A stretch of DNA of 64,000 bases from Perognathus longimembris pacificus (taxonomy: Eukaryota; Chordata; Mammalia; Rodentia; Heteromyidae), in the NCBI RefSeq assembly GCF_023159225.1, contig NC_063167.1, positions 21,393,360-21,457,359 on the forward strand. The letters run 5' to 3'. Position 1 is the first letter of the stretch. Each line of letters opens with the position of its first letter. Shown here piece by piece: positions 52,655 through 63,399 of the stretch. The notes under the pieces are model-generated. The model saw nothing but the letters and a program-made list of their open reading frames with translations. It had not been told where the DNA came from and did not search any database. The position numbers and the translations under genes were made by a program.

Positions 52655-52988
52655 TTTTGGCAACATTGGGGATTGAAGTCAGAGCCTCACACTTGCTAAG
52701 TAGGCACTTTACCATTTGACCCATTGCTCCAGCCTCTGTTCACCCCACTTATTTTTAAGGCAGGGCCTCACTTTGTGCTTAGCTGGCCTGTGCTTTGATT
52801 TTCCTACTTGTGCTTCCTTTTGTAACTGAGATGACAGGCGTGAACTACTATGCTCAGCCATTGTGCTTCCCCTAGCCATTGCGATGGAGTCTCATGAACT
52901 TTTATGCACAGGCTGGCTTCAAACTGCCATTCCCCTATCTCTACCTCCCAAATGGATTGGGGCTACAGGCTTCAACCACTGTGCCTTG
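52655..52988 (-). mobile_element. B1-dID-type SINE pair (antisense)
   Basis: gcaacattggggattgaagt, tgctaagtaggcactttacc (ID-like half), aggcagggcctcactttgtg, gagatgacaggcgtgaacta (7SL head), then a second head (catgaacttttatgcacagg ... ggctacaggcttcaaccact). Confidence 0.7.
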
Positions 52989-52989
52989 C

Positions 52990-53968
52990 TCCAGATTGCT
53001 TATTCATGTTGATATTTTGATGTCCATCCCATGACACATGCTTATCATGCACCGAGAATGACAAGGTCTTTCCAGAAGGATTTCCATTCATGTCGTGGAC
53101 AAAGGACTGTGCACGACCACTGTAGCCTTACAAAATGGATTTATTCAATAAGAAGACATGAAAGTCAACATTACTCCTTTATCTATGAGGCACAAGATGG
53201 ACCATGTGCTTGCAGCATGAAAACCTCATTCATTTCACTGCCTGTCTCCACCAGAGCTCTTGGGTGACCCACAGGCATGGTCAGTGAGCAGTGATGTTTT
53301 CCAGTATTCTCTTCCTAAGGATTAGGTCTCCAGTAACCACACTATCCAGAGATACACTCAACCTTCAGGATTGGTTCTCCTACTTTCACAGCACAAGTAG
53401 TGCAGACTGTGTCTCATCCCTAAGGGTAGGAGGTAAGAGGGCCCTGACTCCAGTTCCAAGATACCAGTTGCATTAGTCCCTAAGGAGAGAGAGACTCTGA
53501 AGCCTTAAAGACAGGCTGTCAGTTCTTGCCTGTTGCTACAAAAGTATGACATGTCACACTTTTATACTACAAGGCCATTTGCCTACACTGAGAATCTCGA
53601 GTCCTGTAACCTCTGTACCGGCTGTCTTGGGAAGATGGGTGCAATATGCTGGGGCCACTGCCCTAGCACATTCAAATGGCCACATTCTCATCTCCCAGCC
53701 ATTCTAGAATTAAAGAGAGTGAGGGATTTGCTCTGGAGCAGCTTGCTTAAGGGGATGGTGTGGCTGGTTTAACCATCTCTCCAGATCTCTAAAACTTTCT
53801 CCATAGCAGCAATTCAGAAGGTCATGGGACCTCGCTTTTGGCTTGTCTTGGCTTTTTTTTTTTTGACAGGTCTTCCTTCCTAAGTCTAAATTATTTTTGG
53901 CCTTTGATTTAAAGTGAGAAGTGCAATTCTTCTTTTCACTTGAACACTTGGCACTATTGTAGATTTTG

Positions 53969-53970
<2 letters not shown>
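52990..53970. other. Intergenic, nothing recognised
   Basis: 53,000-53,960 has no gene or repeat that I can name. Confidence 0.4.
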
Positions 53971-54014
<44 letters not shown>

Positions 54015-54217
54015 GTCCTGAGGCTAGAACTCAGGTCTCTGAGCTGTTTTTTTCAAGGTTGGTGTTCTACCACCTGAGCCATAGCTCAACTTCTGCCTAT
54101 ATTTGGTGTTTAATTCGAGGTAATTGGCTCTTGGACTTCCCTGCCCTGGCTGGCTTCGAACCATGATCCTCAGATCTCAGCCTCCTGAGAATTACAGGTG
54201 TGAGCCACCAGCACCAG
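53971..54217 (-). mobile_element. (GT)n plus 7SL-Geo SINE (antisense)
   Basis: About 20 GT units (53971-54010) directly precede gctggtcctgaggctagaac, ttctaccacctgagccatag, gtgtttaattcgaggtaatt and the reversed 7SL head to gtgagccaccagcaccagg. Confidence 0.87.
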
Positions 54218-54234
54218 GACTGTTCTCTTGTTTA

Positions 54235-55330
54235 GAAAATATTCTCTACAACTCCAGTTTCTTTGCACTTCTGTGTAAATTTTAGAATCATCTTTTCAAT
54301 TTCTACATAAAAGTGCTCCAGTGCTATTGACTGTGAGGCCTTGAATCTCTCCAGACGAGTTAAGCAAAGTATGGCATCCCGGTTTCTAAGCACCATGCCT
54401 CTCTTTGTTTATTAGTTCTTCTTCTATTTTTGTAGTTTTTGTTATACAGGATTGTTACATGCTTCATTAAATGTATCCAAAAGTATTTCATGTTGGTGAT
54501 GGATTGTAAATGGCATGGTTGTCTTATCTCGGTTAAATACAAGCAGTTTGTAGAGTGCAATCTATTCTGTATACTGACCTTCCTCAACTCGCTTATTAGT
54601 ACCAGTTTCTTTTCCTTTGTCCATGGTTTCAGGTTTTCTCCATAGAGATCATGTCAGCTTATACCTTTTATAGCTTTGTCTTGTCGTTCTGTACTGCCAG
54701 GGACACAGAGTACAATGTGGAACAGAGGAGCTGATGTGTTGTGTTGTGGACATCTTTGTCCTGTTCTGAATTTCAGGGCAGAGCATTTATCCTTTTATCA
54801 CTAAATGTAATGCTAGCCTTAGTCGGGCCTTCTTTCTTTCTTTTTTTTTTTTTAGATATCCATTATCATGTTGCAAAAGTTCTCTTTTATTCCTACTTTG
54901 CTGAGAGATTATACCATGAATAGGTTTTGAATACTTTTCCAGTCTCTATTGACGCAATTATAGACTTCTCTTTTGTTCTGCTACTATACTGAATTACATT
55001 GATTGATTTCCGAAGGTTAAACTAATATTTCTTTCCCAATTAGTAAAGATGCATTATCTTTTCTTTCTTTTTTTTAAATACTACCATATTCCATTTGCTA
55101 ATATTCTGTTAAGGATTTTGTGCCTGTATTCACAAAGGATATTTAGCCTGTGGATGGCTTTTCTTGTCATGGCTTTGTCTGGCTTTAATATCATAGTAAT
55201 TCTGCTCTCATAAAATTTGGGGGGGGATGTTCCCTCCTATTCTATCTTTTGAAAGATGTTTTATGAAACCAATATTTTTCTTTTCTTTTAAATATTTTAC
55301 AGACTTCACTAAGCATAGCTTTCTGGACCA
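54235..55330 (-). mobile_element. Old L1 ORF2 remnant (antisense)
   Basis: Reversed L1 ORF2 landmarks in order: atcatcttttcaatttctac, attgactgtgaggccttgaa, tggacatctttgtcctgttc, gatatccattatcatgttgc, ggattttgtgcctgtattca. Many stops and indels; no coding potential. Confidence 0.75.
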
Positions 55331-55379
55331 TGTGTTTCTTCATGAAGAAGGTTTATCTGTTTATATTAGTATCAATTAA

Positions 55380-55770
55380 TTGTAGCAAGGGGCTTTGCTG
55401 TGGTAGTATCATATAATTCATAGAATGTACTTTGATCAAATTCACCCCTCTATTACTCTTCTTAGTCTCCCTTCCTCCTTTTAAAAAACGGTGGTTTGGG
55501 GTTTCATTATTTAATTTTCATATGCATGTGTAATGCACTTCATTCGTGTTTACCTCCTTACCCTACACCTTCCTCCACTTTCTCTCTAGTACCTCCCAGT
55601 CAGACCTCCTTTACTGTCATGTCATTATTATTTGAAATCTAGATTCTACATATGAGCAACCACATGAGAGAGTTGTCTTTCTGAGCTTGACTTTTCTCAT
55701 TCAACTTGGAGATCTCAATTATAGAAAAAAGAATTCAATTTCCTTAATAGGTAGAGGACCATACACATTC
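55380..55770 (-). mobile_element. Old L1 3'-end remnant (antisense)
   Basis: gtactttgatcaaattcacc followed by tagattctacatatgagcaa and cttgacttttctcattcaac is the reversed L1 3' UTR and ORF2 end. Confidence 0.65.
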
Positions 55771-55774
55771 CTTG

Positions 55775-56820
55775 TTTCTTTCTGAATGAGCTCTTAGTAG
55801 CTTTTGTCTTACAACGATTTCACCCGTTTTGTCTAAGATGAGTGTCTGTTGAACACAGTCATCCCTAGTCCCACTGTGGAGGAAGTACTGATGACCCCTC
55901 TAGACTCCTTGACGCTGGTTAGTTGTGCTTCTCTATTTTTCCATCACACTTCCTCACTACAGAATCTTTGAGCTAAGTTGTGTGTGATTTGCAAAATTGA
56001 GATGATTTTGTTCTTATTGACATTCCTATCTTATTTTACTCGAGTTAACATACATTTATAGTGTGTGTGTGTGGGGGGGGGAGTCTTTATTGTGATGAGT
56101 CCATATAAGCATACAGGAACAAACTCAGCCCCTACAAAATGTCCCCATCACTCCCCTTCACCTTTTTCAAACAGCATTTGGTGGTTTTCATTACGCTGAA
56201 ACCCACATTTATATAGGTTATACATATACCTATGGATTTATGTCACTTCCTTAGTCCTCTTCCCCCCTTCCACTCATCCTTTCTAGAAAATTCCCCTTTT
56301 ACATTCATGGCCTATTGCCATTACTAGTATTGTGTGACTTTTAAAAAGATAGTAATTTTCTTAATATTCAGTCCATTTTCTGTTATTAATTTCATTCGTT
56401 ATTAAATTAATGATGATGGTGATGATGATAACTGTGGTCTCTCTTCTCCCCTGTCACATTTAGTATTCTGAAATTCTGTTACTGGGGATGCACACACTTA
56501 CTTGAGTGCTCCCTGTTTCTGACTAACGAAACTTTCACTTCTATGAAATGATTCTCTTTCGTTTCTTTTGTACTGTGGCTGACATTGTCTCATGTCAACA
56601 TAAGAATTTCATCAGGCTTCCTAATGAACAGTGCTTGGGTGTGTTTCTCTGTCTCCTCCTCCCCCTTTTTTTTAATACACATCACATGTTTTATTATGCC
56701 AAACCTACATTAGTTGAATTTAATTGGACGGTCCCAAGGTTTCTTTTCTAATGACTAGAGTTCAGAGTCTGTGCTTGTGAGGCTGGCCCTCTAGCAGCCA
56801 CTCCTCCAGCCAAGCTTTCA
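55775..56820. other. Intergenic, in part old L1 3' end
   Basis: 56030-56300 (taacatacatttatagtgtg, ctttattgtgatgagtccat, atataagcatacaggaacaa) looks like another reversed L1 3' UTR. The remainder shows nothing. Confidence 0.4.
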
Positions 56821-56826
56821 GGACAG

Positions 56827-56827
56827 T

Positions 56828-56870
<43 letters not shown>

Positions 56871-56871
56871 T
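56827..56871 (+). repeat. (TTTA)n microsatellite grown from a SINE tail
   Basis: About 11 TTTA units sit between the target-site duplication and the antisense IDL-Geo SINE, i.e. they replace its A-tail. Confidence 0.93.
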
Positions 56872-57068
56872 TTTTTGGCCAGTCCTGGGGCTTGAACTCA
56901 GGGCCTGAGCACTGTCCCTGGCTTCTTTTTGCTCAAGGCCAGCACTCTGCCACTTAAGCCATAGCACCACTTCTGGCCATTTTCTGTATATGTGGTGCTG
57001 GGGAATCAAACCCAGGGCCTCATGTATATGAGGCAGGCACTCTTGCCACTAGGCCATATCCCCAGCCC
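56872..57068 (-). mobile_element. IDL-Geo SINE, older subfamily
   Basis: Reversed Geo then ID. It has the older marks: catatacatgag-type text in the ID half and an intact gagttcaagcccc B-box-like motif in Geo. The direct repeat differs at one base: GGACAGTTTATTT (56821-56833) and GGACGGTTTATTT (57069-57081). Confidence 0.93.
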
Positions 57069-57099
57069 GGACGGTTTATTTTTGACACCTGACCTGGGC

Positions 57100-57405
57100 C
57101 TGCACCTTCTCACCCCATCTATTTCAGGCTTTCTATCATAGCTGGGGTGACAGGCACACAACACCATGCTCAGCTTCTTCCACTGAGATGGAGTCTGGTT
57201 AGACTTTTGTGCCTGAGCCAGCTTGGAACTGAGATCATCCTGACCTCAGCCTCCCATATAGTGGATATGAGAAGCCCCTGTCACAGGTGCTCAAGTGTTG
57301 GTTGAGAAGGGGTCTCCCATGTATGCTTGAGATAGGATCAGTCCACGATTCTCCCATTTTAGCCTCCCATGTATCTAGGATTGCAGTCACCACCTACCAC
57401 CTGTC
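57100..57405 (-). mobile_element. Degenerate 7SL-type SINE pieces (antisense)
   Basis: Three reversed 7SL-head-like pieces in a row (ggggtgacaggcacacaaca; gaactgagatcatcctgacc; tatctaggattgcagtcacc). Confidence 0.5.
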
Positions 57406-57477
57406 TTCCCATTGTTCTTTAACGTATCTATGACATTATATTTAAAATGTGTTTTTCATTTTGTTGTTCTGTTTTGT

Positions 57478-57586
57478 TTGAGTTAAGCCTTCACTATGTA
57501 GTCCGTTCTGGCCTCAAACTCATGACCCTCCTTCCTCTGCCTCCTACGTGCTGGGATTATAAGCATGTGCCTCCATGACCAGCTAA
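57478..57586 (-). mobile_element. Monomeric B1 SINE (antisense)
   Basis: gccttcactatgtagtccgt, ctggcctcaaactcatgacc, cctcctacgtgctgggatta, taagcatgtgcctccatgac: close to the mouse-type B1 text in reverse. Confidence 0.8.
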
Positions 57587-57867
57587 AATATATGTTTTTT
57601 TCTTCTAGACAGAATATGTTGAGCTGGATTTGTAAACACGTACTGACAATCTCTGTCTTAATTAGAGTGCTTAGAGTATTCATGCATAATATAATCATCA
57701 GTAGGGTGGAGTTTAAATTTACAACCTTATCATTTGCTTTCTACTTATCCCCTCTGTTCTTTATCTTTCCCACCTCCCATCTCTTCCACTTCCTCCTCCT
57801 CCTTCTTTTCCTTCCCTCCTCATTGTCATTTCCTCTTCTTCCTCCACTTCTTCCTTTTCTTTTTCTT

Positions 57868-58056
57868 TTTTTTTTTTGGCCAGTCCTGGGGCTTGGCCTC
57901 AGGGCCTGAGCACTGTCCCTGGCTTCTTCTTGCTCAAGGCTAGCACTCAGCGCCACTTCTGGCCATTTTCTGTATATGTGGTGCTGGGGAATCGAACCCA
58001 GGGCCTCATGTATATGAGGCAAGCACTCTTGCCACTAGGCCCATATCCCCAGACCC
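57868..58056 (-). mobile_element. IDL-Geo SINE, older subfamily, with A-box deletion in Geo
   Basis: Reversed IDL-Geo with about 20 bases missing around the Geo A-box-like region (the text jumps from agcactc to agcgccact). The direct repeat CCTTTTCTTTTTCTT is at 57853-57867 and 58057-58071. 57740-57866 is a pyrimidine-rich (TTCC/CCT) tract just before it. Confidence 0.9.
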
Positions 58057-58074
58057 CCTTTTCTTTTTCTTATT

Positions 58075-58900
58075 TTTGTCCTCCTCCTTTCCATTCCTCT
58101 TTCTTTTTTTCTCCTACTCCTCCACATGTTCTTGTTTTTAATAACTCACTTTATTTCACACTGTATTACTGTCCTTCTCTCTTTGTTTACTTTTTAAGTG
58201 TTTGCCTTGGGATACACAACATGCTCTTGTGAGTTCTTAAGATGGTTTTAAATAATTCATGGTCTATGGCATTCCAGCGATGGTGCGGGCTGGCCTTCTA
58301 CATGGACGGTGGGGATCTGAATGTGAAGGACTGTTTGTGACAAGGCCTCAGAAAGGACGGAGCTTGTTAGAGAGATGCCCTCGTAGTCTTTGAGAACATA
58401 TACATCTCCATGAACAGAACGTTGCTGGAAGTGTGGATGTGAACCATGCTGCCGGTGTTGTTTCAGACAGAAATGAAAGAAGCCTTCGCTGCCATCCCTG
58501 TGGCAAGGTAGCCCAGGACTCAGCGCGATCATTTTCTGCTGGAGGGAAGGTGGGCCCAGTAATTTGTGAGTGCAGATGTTTAGCTGGGGAGATGCTTTCC
58601 TTTCTTAAAAAAAAAATAGGAAGAAGTTGTTCTCAGGGAACGTTTAACAGCAGAAAAGTAAAAACTGTTATAATTCTCTTTATGGAGATCAGCAACACTT
58701 TGGTTGTCTTACATTAAAGGCCCTTTTTGCATAAAATGTATGTTTTATTTTAAACTTTTGAATTTGCATCCATTAATGATATGGAGGTTCATTAAGATAA
58801 TTCTATACACGAGCACAGGATATTCTGAACAACTTTATCTCCTTTATTTTTCTCTCATCTTCCTCTCCTTTTCTGGATAGTGTTTGACGGGCTTCCTATG
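58075..58900. other. Intergenic, unassigned
   Basis: 58257-58560 is open in two overlapping opposite frames (about 90 codons each) and has a more gene-like base composition than its surroundings. I recognise no protein. It could be an old LTR-internal or processed remnant. Confidence 0.35.
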
Positions 58901-58902
58901 TG

Positions 58903-58923
58903 CTCTATCTATCTATCTATCTA

Positions 58924-58959
<36 letters not shown>

Positions 58960-58993
58960 CCTATCTATCTATCTATGTATAGATATAGATATC
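58903..58993 (+). repeat. (CTAT)n(CTGT)n tetranucleotide repeat
   Basis: Alternating blocks of CTAT and CTGT units followed by TAGATA-type units, running up to the LTR at 58994. The repeat resumes on the far side at 59488-59540. Confidence 0.95.
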
Positions 58994-59487
58994 TGTCGGG
59001 GGTTTTTAGCCTCCCATGCTCCCCTGTCCTGCAGGAGAGACGGGAAAGCACACCCCATGCAGACGGGTCCAGGAAGAGGATAAGGGGGCTGACAGACCAC
59101 CACCCAGCCCCCCTCTCCACAGAGGACAGACAGGCAGCCTGGGAGCAGGTGGAGCCAACTAGTTTATTCAGGAAATGATCTGTTCTTTTACACGGGTTGG
59201 GGGGCGGCGGAAGGGGAGGGGTACGTGCACCTACCTAGGGGCTGGGATTTGATGCCTGACCTGTCTATCAGGGTGGAGCTCCAAGGAACCTCCCTAAGGG
59301 GCAGCCTACATCTACATCACGGCCTCAGGACGCCTCTTGGTTCATCACCTGCAGCCATCTTGGTGCACATGTGGTCTGAGGCAGGAGGCAGGACTAGCAG
59401 CCACGCGGCCCCAGGGCTGGAGAAGAGGCAGCGCCAGCTAGAACTGCGTCCTAATGATGCAAGGCGTCCAGGCAGGTGTGCCCCACA
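58994..59487 (-). mobile_element. Class II (ERVK/IAP-like) solo LTR inside a microsatellite
   Basis: On the minus strand the 494-bp block starts TGTGGGG and ends CCCCCGACA, i.e. TG...CA. It is flanked by 6-bp near-direct repeats GATATC (58988-58993) and GACATC (59488-59493), the length typical of class II elements. A sense AATAAA is the complement of 59163-59168. It contains CAAGATGGC (complement near 59355), a YY1-like site frequent in rodent IAP-type LTRs. GC content is far above the flanks. There is no internal coding region. Class assignment is inferred. Confidence 0.82.
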
Positions 59488-59545
59488 GACATCTATCTAT
59501 ATTTATATCTATAGATATCTCTATGTATCTATAGATATAGCGTAA
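59488..59545 (+). repeat. Continuation of the TCTA/TAGA repeat
   Basis: atctatctatatttatatct and tatctatagatatag; the other half of the microsatellite split by the LTR. Confidence 0.9.
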
Positions 59546-59695
59546 TATATAAATTAGATACATACATAACTTTAATCCTCTTTACCTTTCAATATTCTTT
59601 CCTTTCCCTCTCTTCTGTATCACTGAATTCCCTTCAAATAGACCCCCCATTTACATTTATCATCTTCATTATTATTGTTGTTGTTATTATTTATT

Positions 59696-59903
59696 TTTCT
59701 GGTACATGGGCTTGACCTCAGGACCTCATGCTTTCTTGGCTTGCATGCTTAGCTGGTGCTTTATCACTTGGGCCATACTCCCCATTGTGCTTTCTTTCTG
59801 GCTGTTATGGTATTTTTTTGCCTTGGAAACAGATTTCTCTGGATCCCAGCTTCCTGAGCAACTAGGATTGTAGGTATGAGCAGCCGGCATCTGACACCGT
59901 CCT
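59696..59903 (-). mobile_element. B1-dID-type SINE (antisense)
   Basis: tacatgggcttgacctcagg, ggtgctttatcacttgggcc (ID-like half), then agcaactaggattgtaggta (7SL head). Diverged. Confidence 0.6.
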
Positions 59904-60062
59904 CCTTCTCCTCCTCCCCCTCCTCCCCCCTCCTCCTCCTCCCCTCCTCCTCCCCCTCCTCCTCCTCCCCTCCTCCTCCTCCTCTTCCTCCTCATCACAA
60001 ATGATTGAGGACATTCTAAATTCTACTAAATACTAAAGAATTTATAACGTACACCATCTGTC

Positions 60063-60095
<33 letters not shown>

Positions 60096-60180
60096 GCCCC
60101 CCTCCTCCTAATCACAAATGAGGACATTCTAAATTCTACTAAATACTAAATTTATAAGGTTTGCCATTTGTCTGTCTACA
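59904..60180 (+). repeat. (CCT)n tract with a 117-bp tandem duplication
   Basis: CCT/CTT-rich DNA at 59904-59994 and again at 60062-60108. Each is followed by atcacaaatg and aggacattctaaattctact (59994 and 60111, 117 bases apart). Confidence 0.9.
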
Positions 60181-60346
60181 AAACAAGAGTGTAGTAAGAT
60201 CTTAAGCTATACTGATATCTGTCCTTCTCCATTGGTGACTTTTAGAAACAGTACCACACTTCCTTTGTGTCAACTCCTTGGCCCACTAGTTGCAGTGTAC
60301 AAGGCACCAAAATACAGACTCCATGCTGGTGGACACTTGCTCTCTA

Positions 60347-60472
60347 GTCAGCGGCCAGACATTGGGCATTGGTGCTGACATGAAGTCCTAGACAGTGGCC
60401 AGACATTGGGCACCAGTGCTGACATGAAGTCCTAGACAGTGGCCAGACATTGGGCACCAGTGCTGACATGGA
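60347..60472 (+). repeat. 44-bp minisatellite, about three copies
   Basis: ggccagacattgggca recurs at 60353, 60397 and 60441, each followed by gtgctgacatg; period exactly 44. The last two copies are nearly identical. Confidence 0.95.
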
Positions 60473-60479
60473 ACTGTCC

Positions 60480-61380
60480 TACAGCTAGGTCACATGACAC
60501 CATCAAGTTTCACCAAGGCAACTGTTTTTATTCTGAAAAAAAAATCAGAATTTAAAGCCATTATTTGTATACTTTTATACAAAATGTGACTCTTCAAGTG
60601 ACCTATTTACTACTGAATACACAGGATTTCTGTTCTTTTTGTTGTTGTAGTTATACTGAGAAATAAAACTGTCTTAGAAAAACAATGCTCTTCCCTACAT
60701 AGCTAACAAGTGAAAATTAACAAGTAATACGGAGGACAAATGCAGACAGAACCAAAGGGACTGGATCTCTTCCCAGAGGTCCTAGAAGTCAGATTGCTAA
60801 TCAAGGACATTGTGACTTCTGAAGTCACAAAATTGAATAGAATTCTCTCCTATTAGGTTTTGGTTTTGTTTAGGACTTAGCTCCGTTTCCCTTTGAACTG
60901 CCCTCGTGCAAGTGCCTTTTCCAACACTTACTTTTTAAAATGATTTTCAAGTTTTTCAATGTTTTTTAGTAAAACAGAGTTAGACAAGGGAGAAACAGTT
61001 TTGGCCCCCTCTGTACGAAAGGGAAGGTAAAGACTCAAAACAGTGGTTCTTATCTGTAGTGGTTACACTTTCTAATGCGAGTGAATACACCTGGTTATGT
61101 TACTCTAGTCTGATTCTTTGACTGTGGTTTGGGGTGGGTAAAAATGAGTAAGGCCTACCCCAAGCCCAGGTAACCTGCAGGACTTTCTTTTGCCAAACAA
61201 GTCCTTCCATCCTTTGGGTCTCTACTCATTCATGAAGAGTTCTCAGAAGGCAGATTTAGATAGCCTCTCTAGAGACTCCTGGTCTTACTATTTACATTTA
61301 AAAGGAGCTATGTTCTTATCTGCTTTTTCAGTTTTTACATCCTGGTTTTAACTTTTGGGTCTGGTGTTTTGATATTTGTT
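60480..61380. other. Intergenic, nothing recognised
   Basis: AT-rich unique-looking sequence. Confidence 0.4.
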
Positions 61381-61384
61381 TTTC

Positions 61385-61890
61385 TTTAGAATTTTTGTAT
61401 TATCTATAAGTAGTTGTACAAAACAGGTGCCATTTAACAAAACAGCTTATGAATACAGTTCACCTTGGTCTGTGTCACCCCTTCAACACTTTCACCCCCC
61501 TTCAACATACCCCTTCCCTTCCTTTCCTTGATTTGGTTGCTTATATAATGAGTTCTTGACTGCATTCTCCCCCCTCCTTCCCTCTTGCATTTGTCTACCC
61601 CTCACCTTTTGGCTCTACCCTCTCTTGCTGATTTTGTTGGGTTTTGACATTCTAAAAAGAAAAGAAATCAATTATACTATTTGAGCTCTTATTAGAGTCT
61701 ATTATATTACAGTTAATTCATTTGTAACCACTTACATACCACCCAAAGTGTTTATAGATTTATAGGTACATTCTATCTACCACAAATGAGAGAAAACATG
61801 CAATCTTTGTTTTTCTGGGTCTGGTTTACTTCACTCAACATAATTTTCCCCAAGTCTTCCAATTCCTTAACAGCAATATTTGTTCAAAAA
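61385..61890 (-). mobile_element. Old L1 3' end (antisense)
   Basis: gtagttgtacaaaacaggtg, aattatactatttgagctct (3' UTR) followed by gagagaaaacatgcaatctt, tacttcactcaacataattt (ORF2 end, reversed). Confidence 0.7.
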
Positions 61891-62225
61891 ATAATAATTT
61901 CTGATAATCACCTGTCATTCTTCTTTTCCCACTTAAAGCACTTCGGTCCAGCACAGTGGTATATATCTTCTATAGCTGTTTCATGCTGAGACTGGACTTT
62001 TGGACTCGCCTGGAAAAACGGAACCTATCTCATTTAGGAGAAAGCCTGGGAAAGTCAGTTGGCAGGAAATCTGGTTGACACGCTTCCAGGATCAGTACCA
62101 GAAAGTGATCAGGCCCGAGACAGCAAGTTATTCTTTTAGTTGGTAAGATTCAACTCCTGCTGCAGGCTCACCAATGTCTGTCACTGGAGGGTGGATGAAG
62201 AATTTCTTCAGCTTTTTTGGCTTAA
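61891..62225. other. Unassigned ~300-bp segment between L1 pieces
   Basis: Neither flank-like L1 text nor a SINE. On the minus strand an open stretch reads through the adjacent L1 ORF2 end into PKKLKKFFIHPPVTDIGEP and stops at about 62134. I do not recognise it. Confidence 0.35.
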
Positions 62226-62463
62226 TGATCTCTAGTCTCATCCATTTTCCTGCAAAGTGATTTCTTTCTTCTTCATGGTCAAACAATGTCCAGTGTGTAT
62301 AGAGACTACATTTTCTTTATGCATTCTGTTGATGGACACAGAGACTCATTCTATGACTTGACTATTGTTAATAGTGCTGCAATACACACAAGTGCAGGTG
62401 TCTTTATTGGATGCTGACTTTGATTCCCTCAGGTTTATATGCAAAAGTGGGATAAGTGAATTA

Positions 62464-62509
<46 letters not shown>

Positions 62510-63215
62510 ATGTGCACATGTGCACTGGTCCTGGGGCTTGAACTCAGGGCCTGGGAGCTGTTCCTGATCTTCTGTGCTCAAGATTAGTGCTCTACCACTT
62601 GAGTCACAGCTCCACTTATGGCTTTTGGTGGTTAATTGGAGGTAAGAATCTCATGGACCTTCCTGCCCAGGCTGGCTTCAAACCTCTAGTTTCAGACCTC
62701 AGTCTCCTGAATAGTTAGAATTACAGGTGTGAGCCACCTGTGCCCAGATGAATTAGATTTTTGGGGAACCTCCGCACTGATTGCTATTGTGGCTGGATTA
62801 ATTTCTGTTCCCGCTCACGATGAGTAAATATTCCCTGTTCTCCATATCTGCATCAGCATTGTTTCTTTCTTGCTGACAGCCGTTCTGAGAGGAGGTACGA
62901 TTTCAATATAATGGTGATTTGCATTTCCCTGATGACTGAAGATGCTGAATACCTTTTTTCCATGTCTTTATTGATCTTTTGTATTTCTTCGTTTAAGAAC
63001 AGTCTGTTCAGTTCATTTGCCCATTTATCGATTGGATTGTTTGTTCTTTTGATGTTCTTTCTACATTCTGGTTAGTAATCTTGTTGGATGAATAGTTGGC
63101 AAAGATTTTTCTCCCATTCTATAGGCTGTGTCTTCACTCACTCTCTGGTAATTATTATTATCTTTATGTATGTATGTATGTGCACATATATATGTATGTG
63201 CACATATATATTGCA
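62226..63215 (-). mobile_element. Old L1 ORF2 remnant (antisense), split by a SINE
   Basis: ctgttgatggacacagagac, actattgttaatagtgctgc, then after the SINE (62459-62750) gggaacctccgcactgattg, tggtgatttgcatttccctg, ccatttatcgattggattgt. The L1 text resumes exactly across the insertion. Confidence 0.78.
62459..62750 (-). mobile_element. (TG)n plus 7SL-Geo SINE (antisense), nested in L1
   Basis: About 22 TG units (62465-62508), then cactggtcctggggcttgaa, gctctaccacttgagtcaca, ttggtggttaattggaggta and the reversed 7SL head. TGAATTA occurs on both sides (62456 and 62750), a possible short duplication. Confidence 0.87.
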
Positions 63216-63395
63216 TTTGCTGGGCTTTCTTGCTCATGGCTGGTGCTCATGGCTGGTACCACTTGAGCCACACCTCTAGTCTGGTGTTTTGCTGGTGAAT
63301 TGGAGTCTCAGATTTTTCTATTTAAGTTAACTTTGAGCCACAATTTTCCAGGTCTCAGCATCCTAAGTAGTAAGGATTACAGGCACGAGCCAATG
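63215..63395 (-). mobile_element. 7SL-Geo SINE, shortened (antisense), nested in L1
   Basis: ggtaccacttgagccacacc, tttgctggtgaattggagtc, then gtagtaaggattacaggcac. The outer Geo part is lost. It is preceded by (TATG)n at 63166-63212. Confidence 0.75.
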
Positions 63396-63399
63396 TAGT

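Noticed and set aside
59225..59545. 106-codon open frame
   Set aside because: Lies inside the GC-rich solo LTR, antisense to it.
60347..60472. CRISPR-like array
   Set aside because: Contiguous 44-bp tandem repeats without unique spacers, in a mammalian genome.
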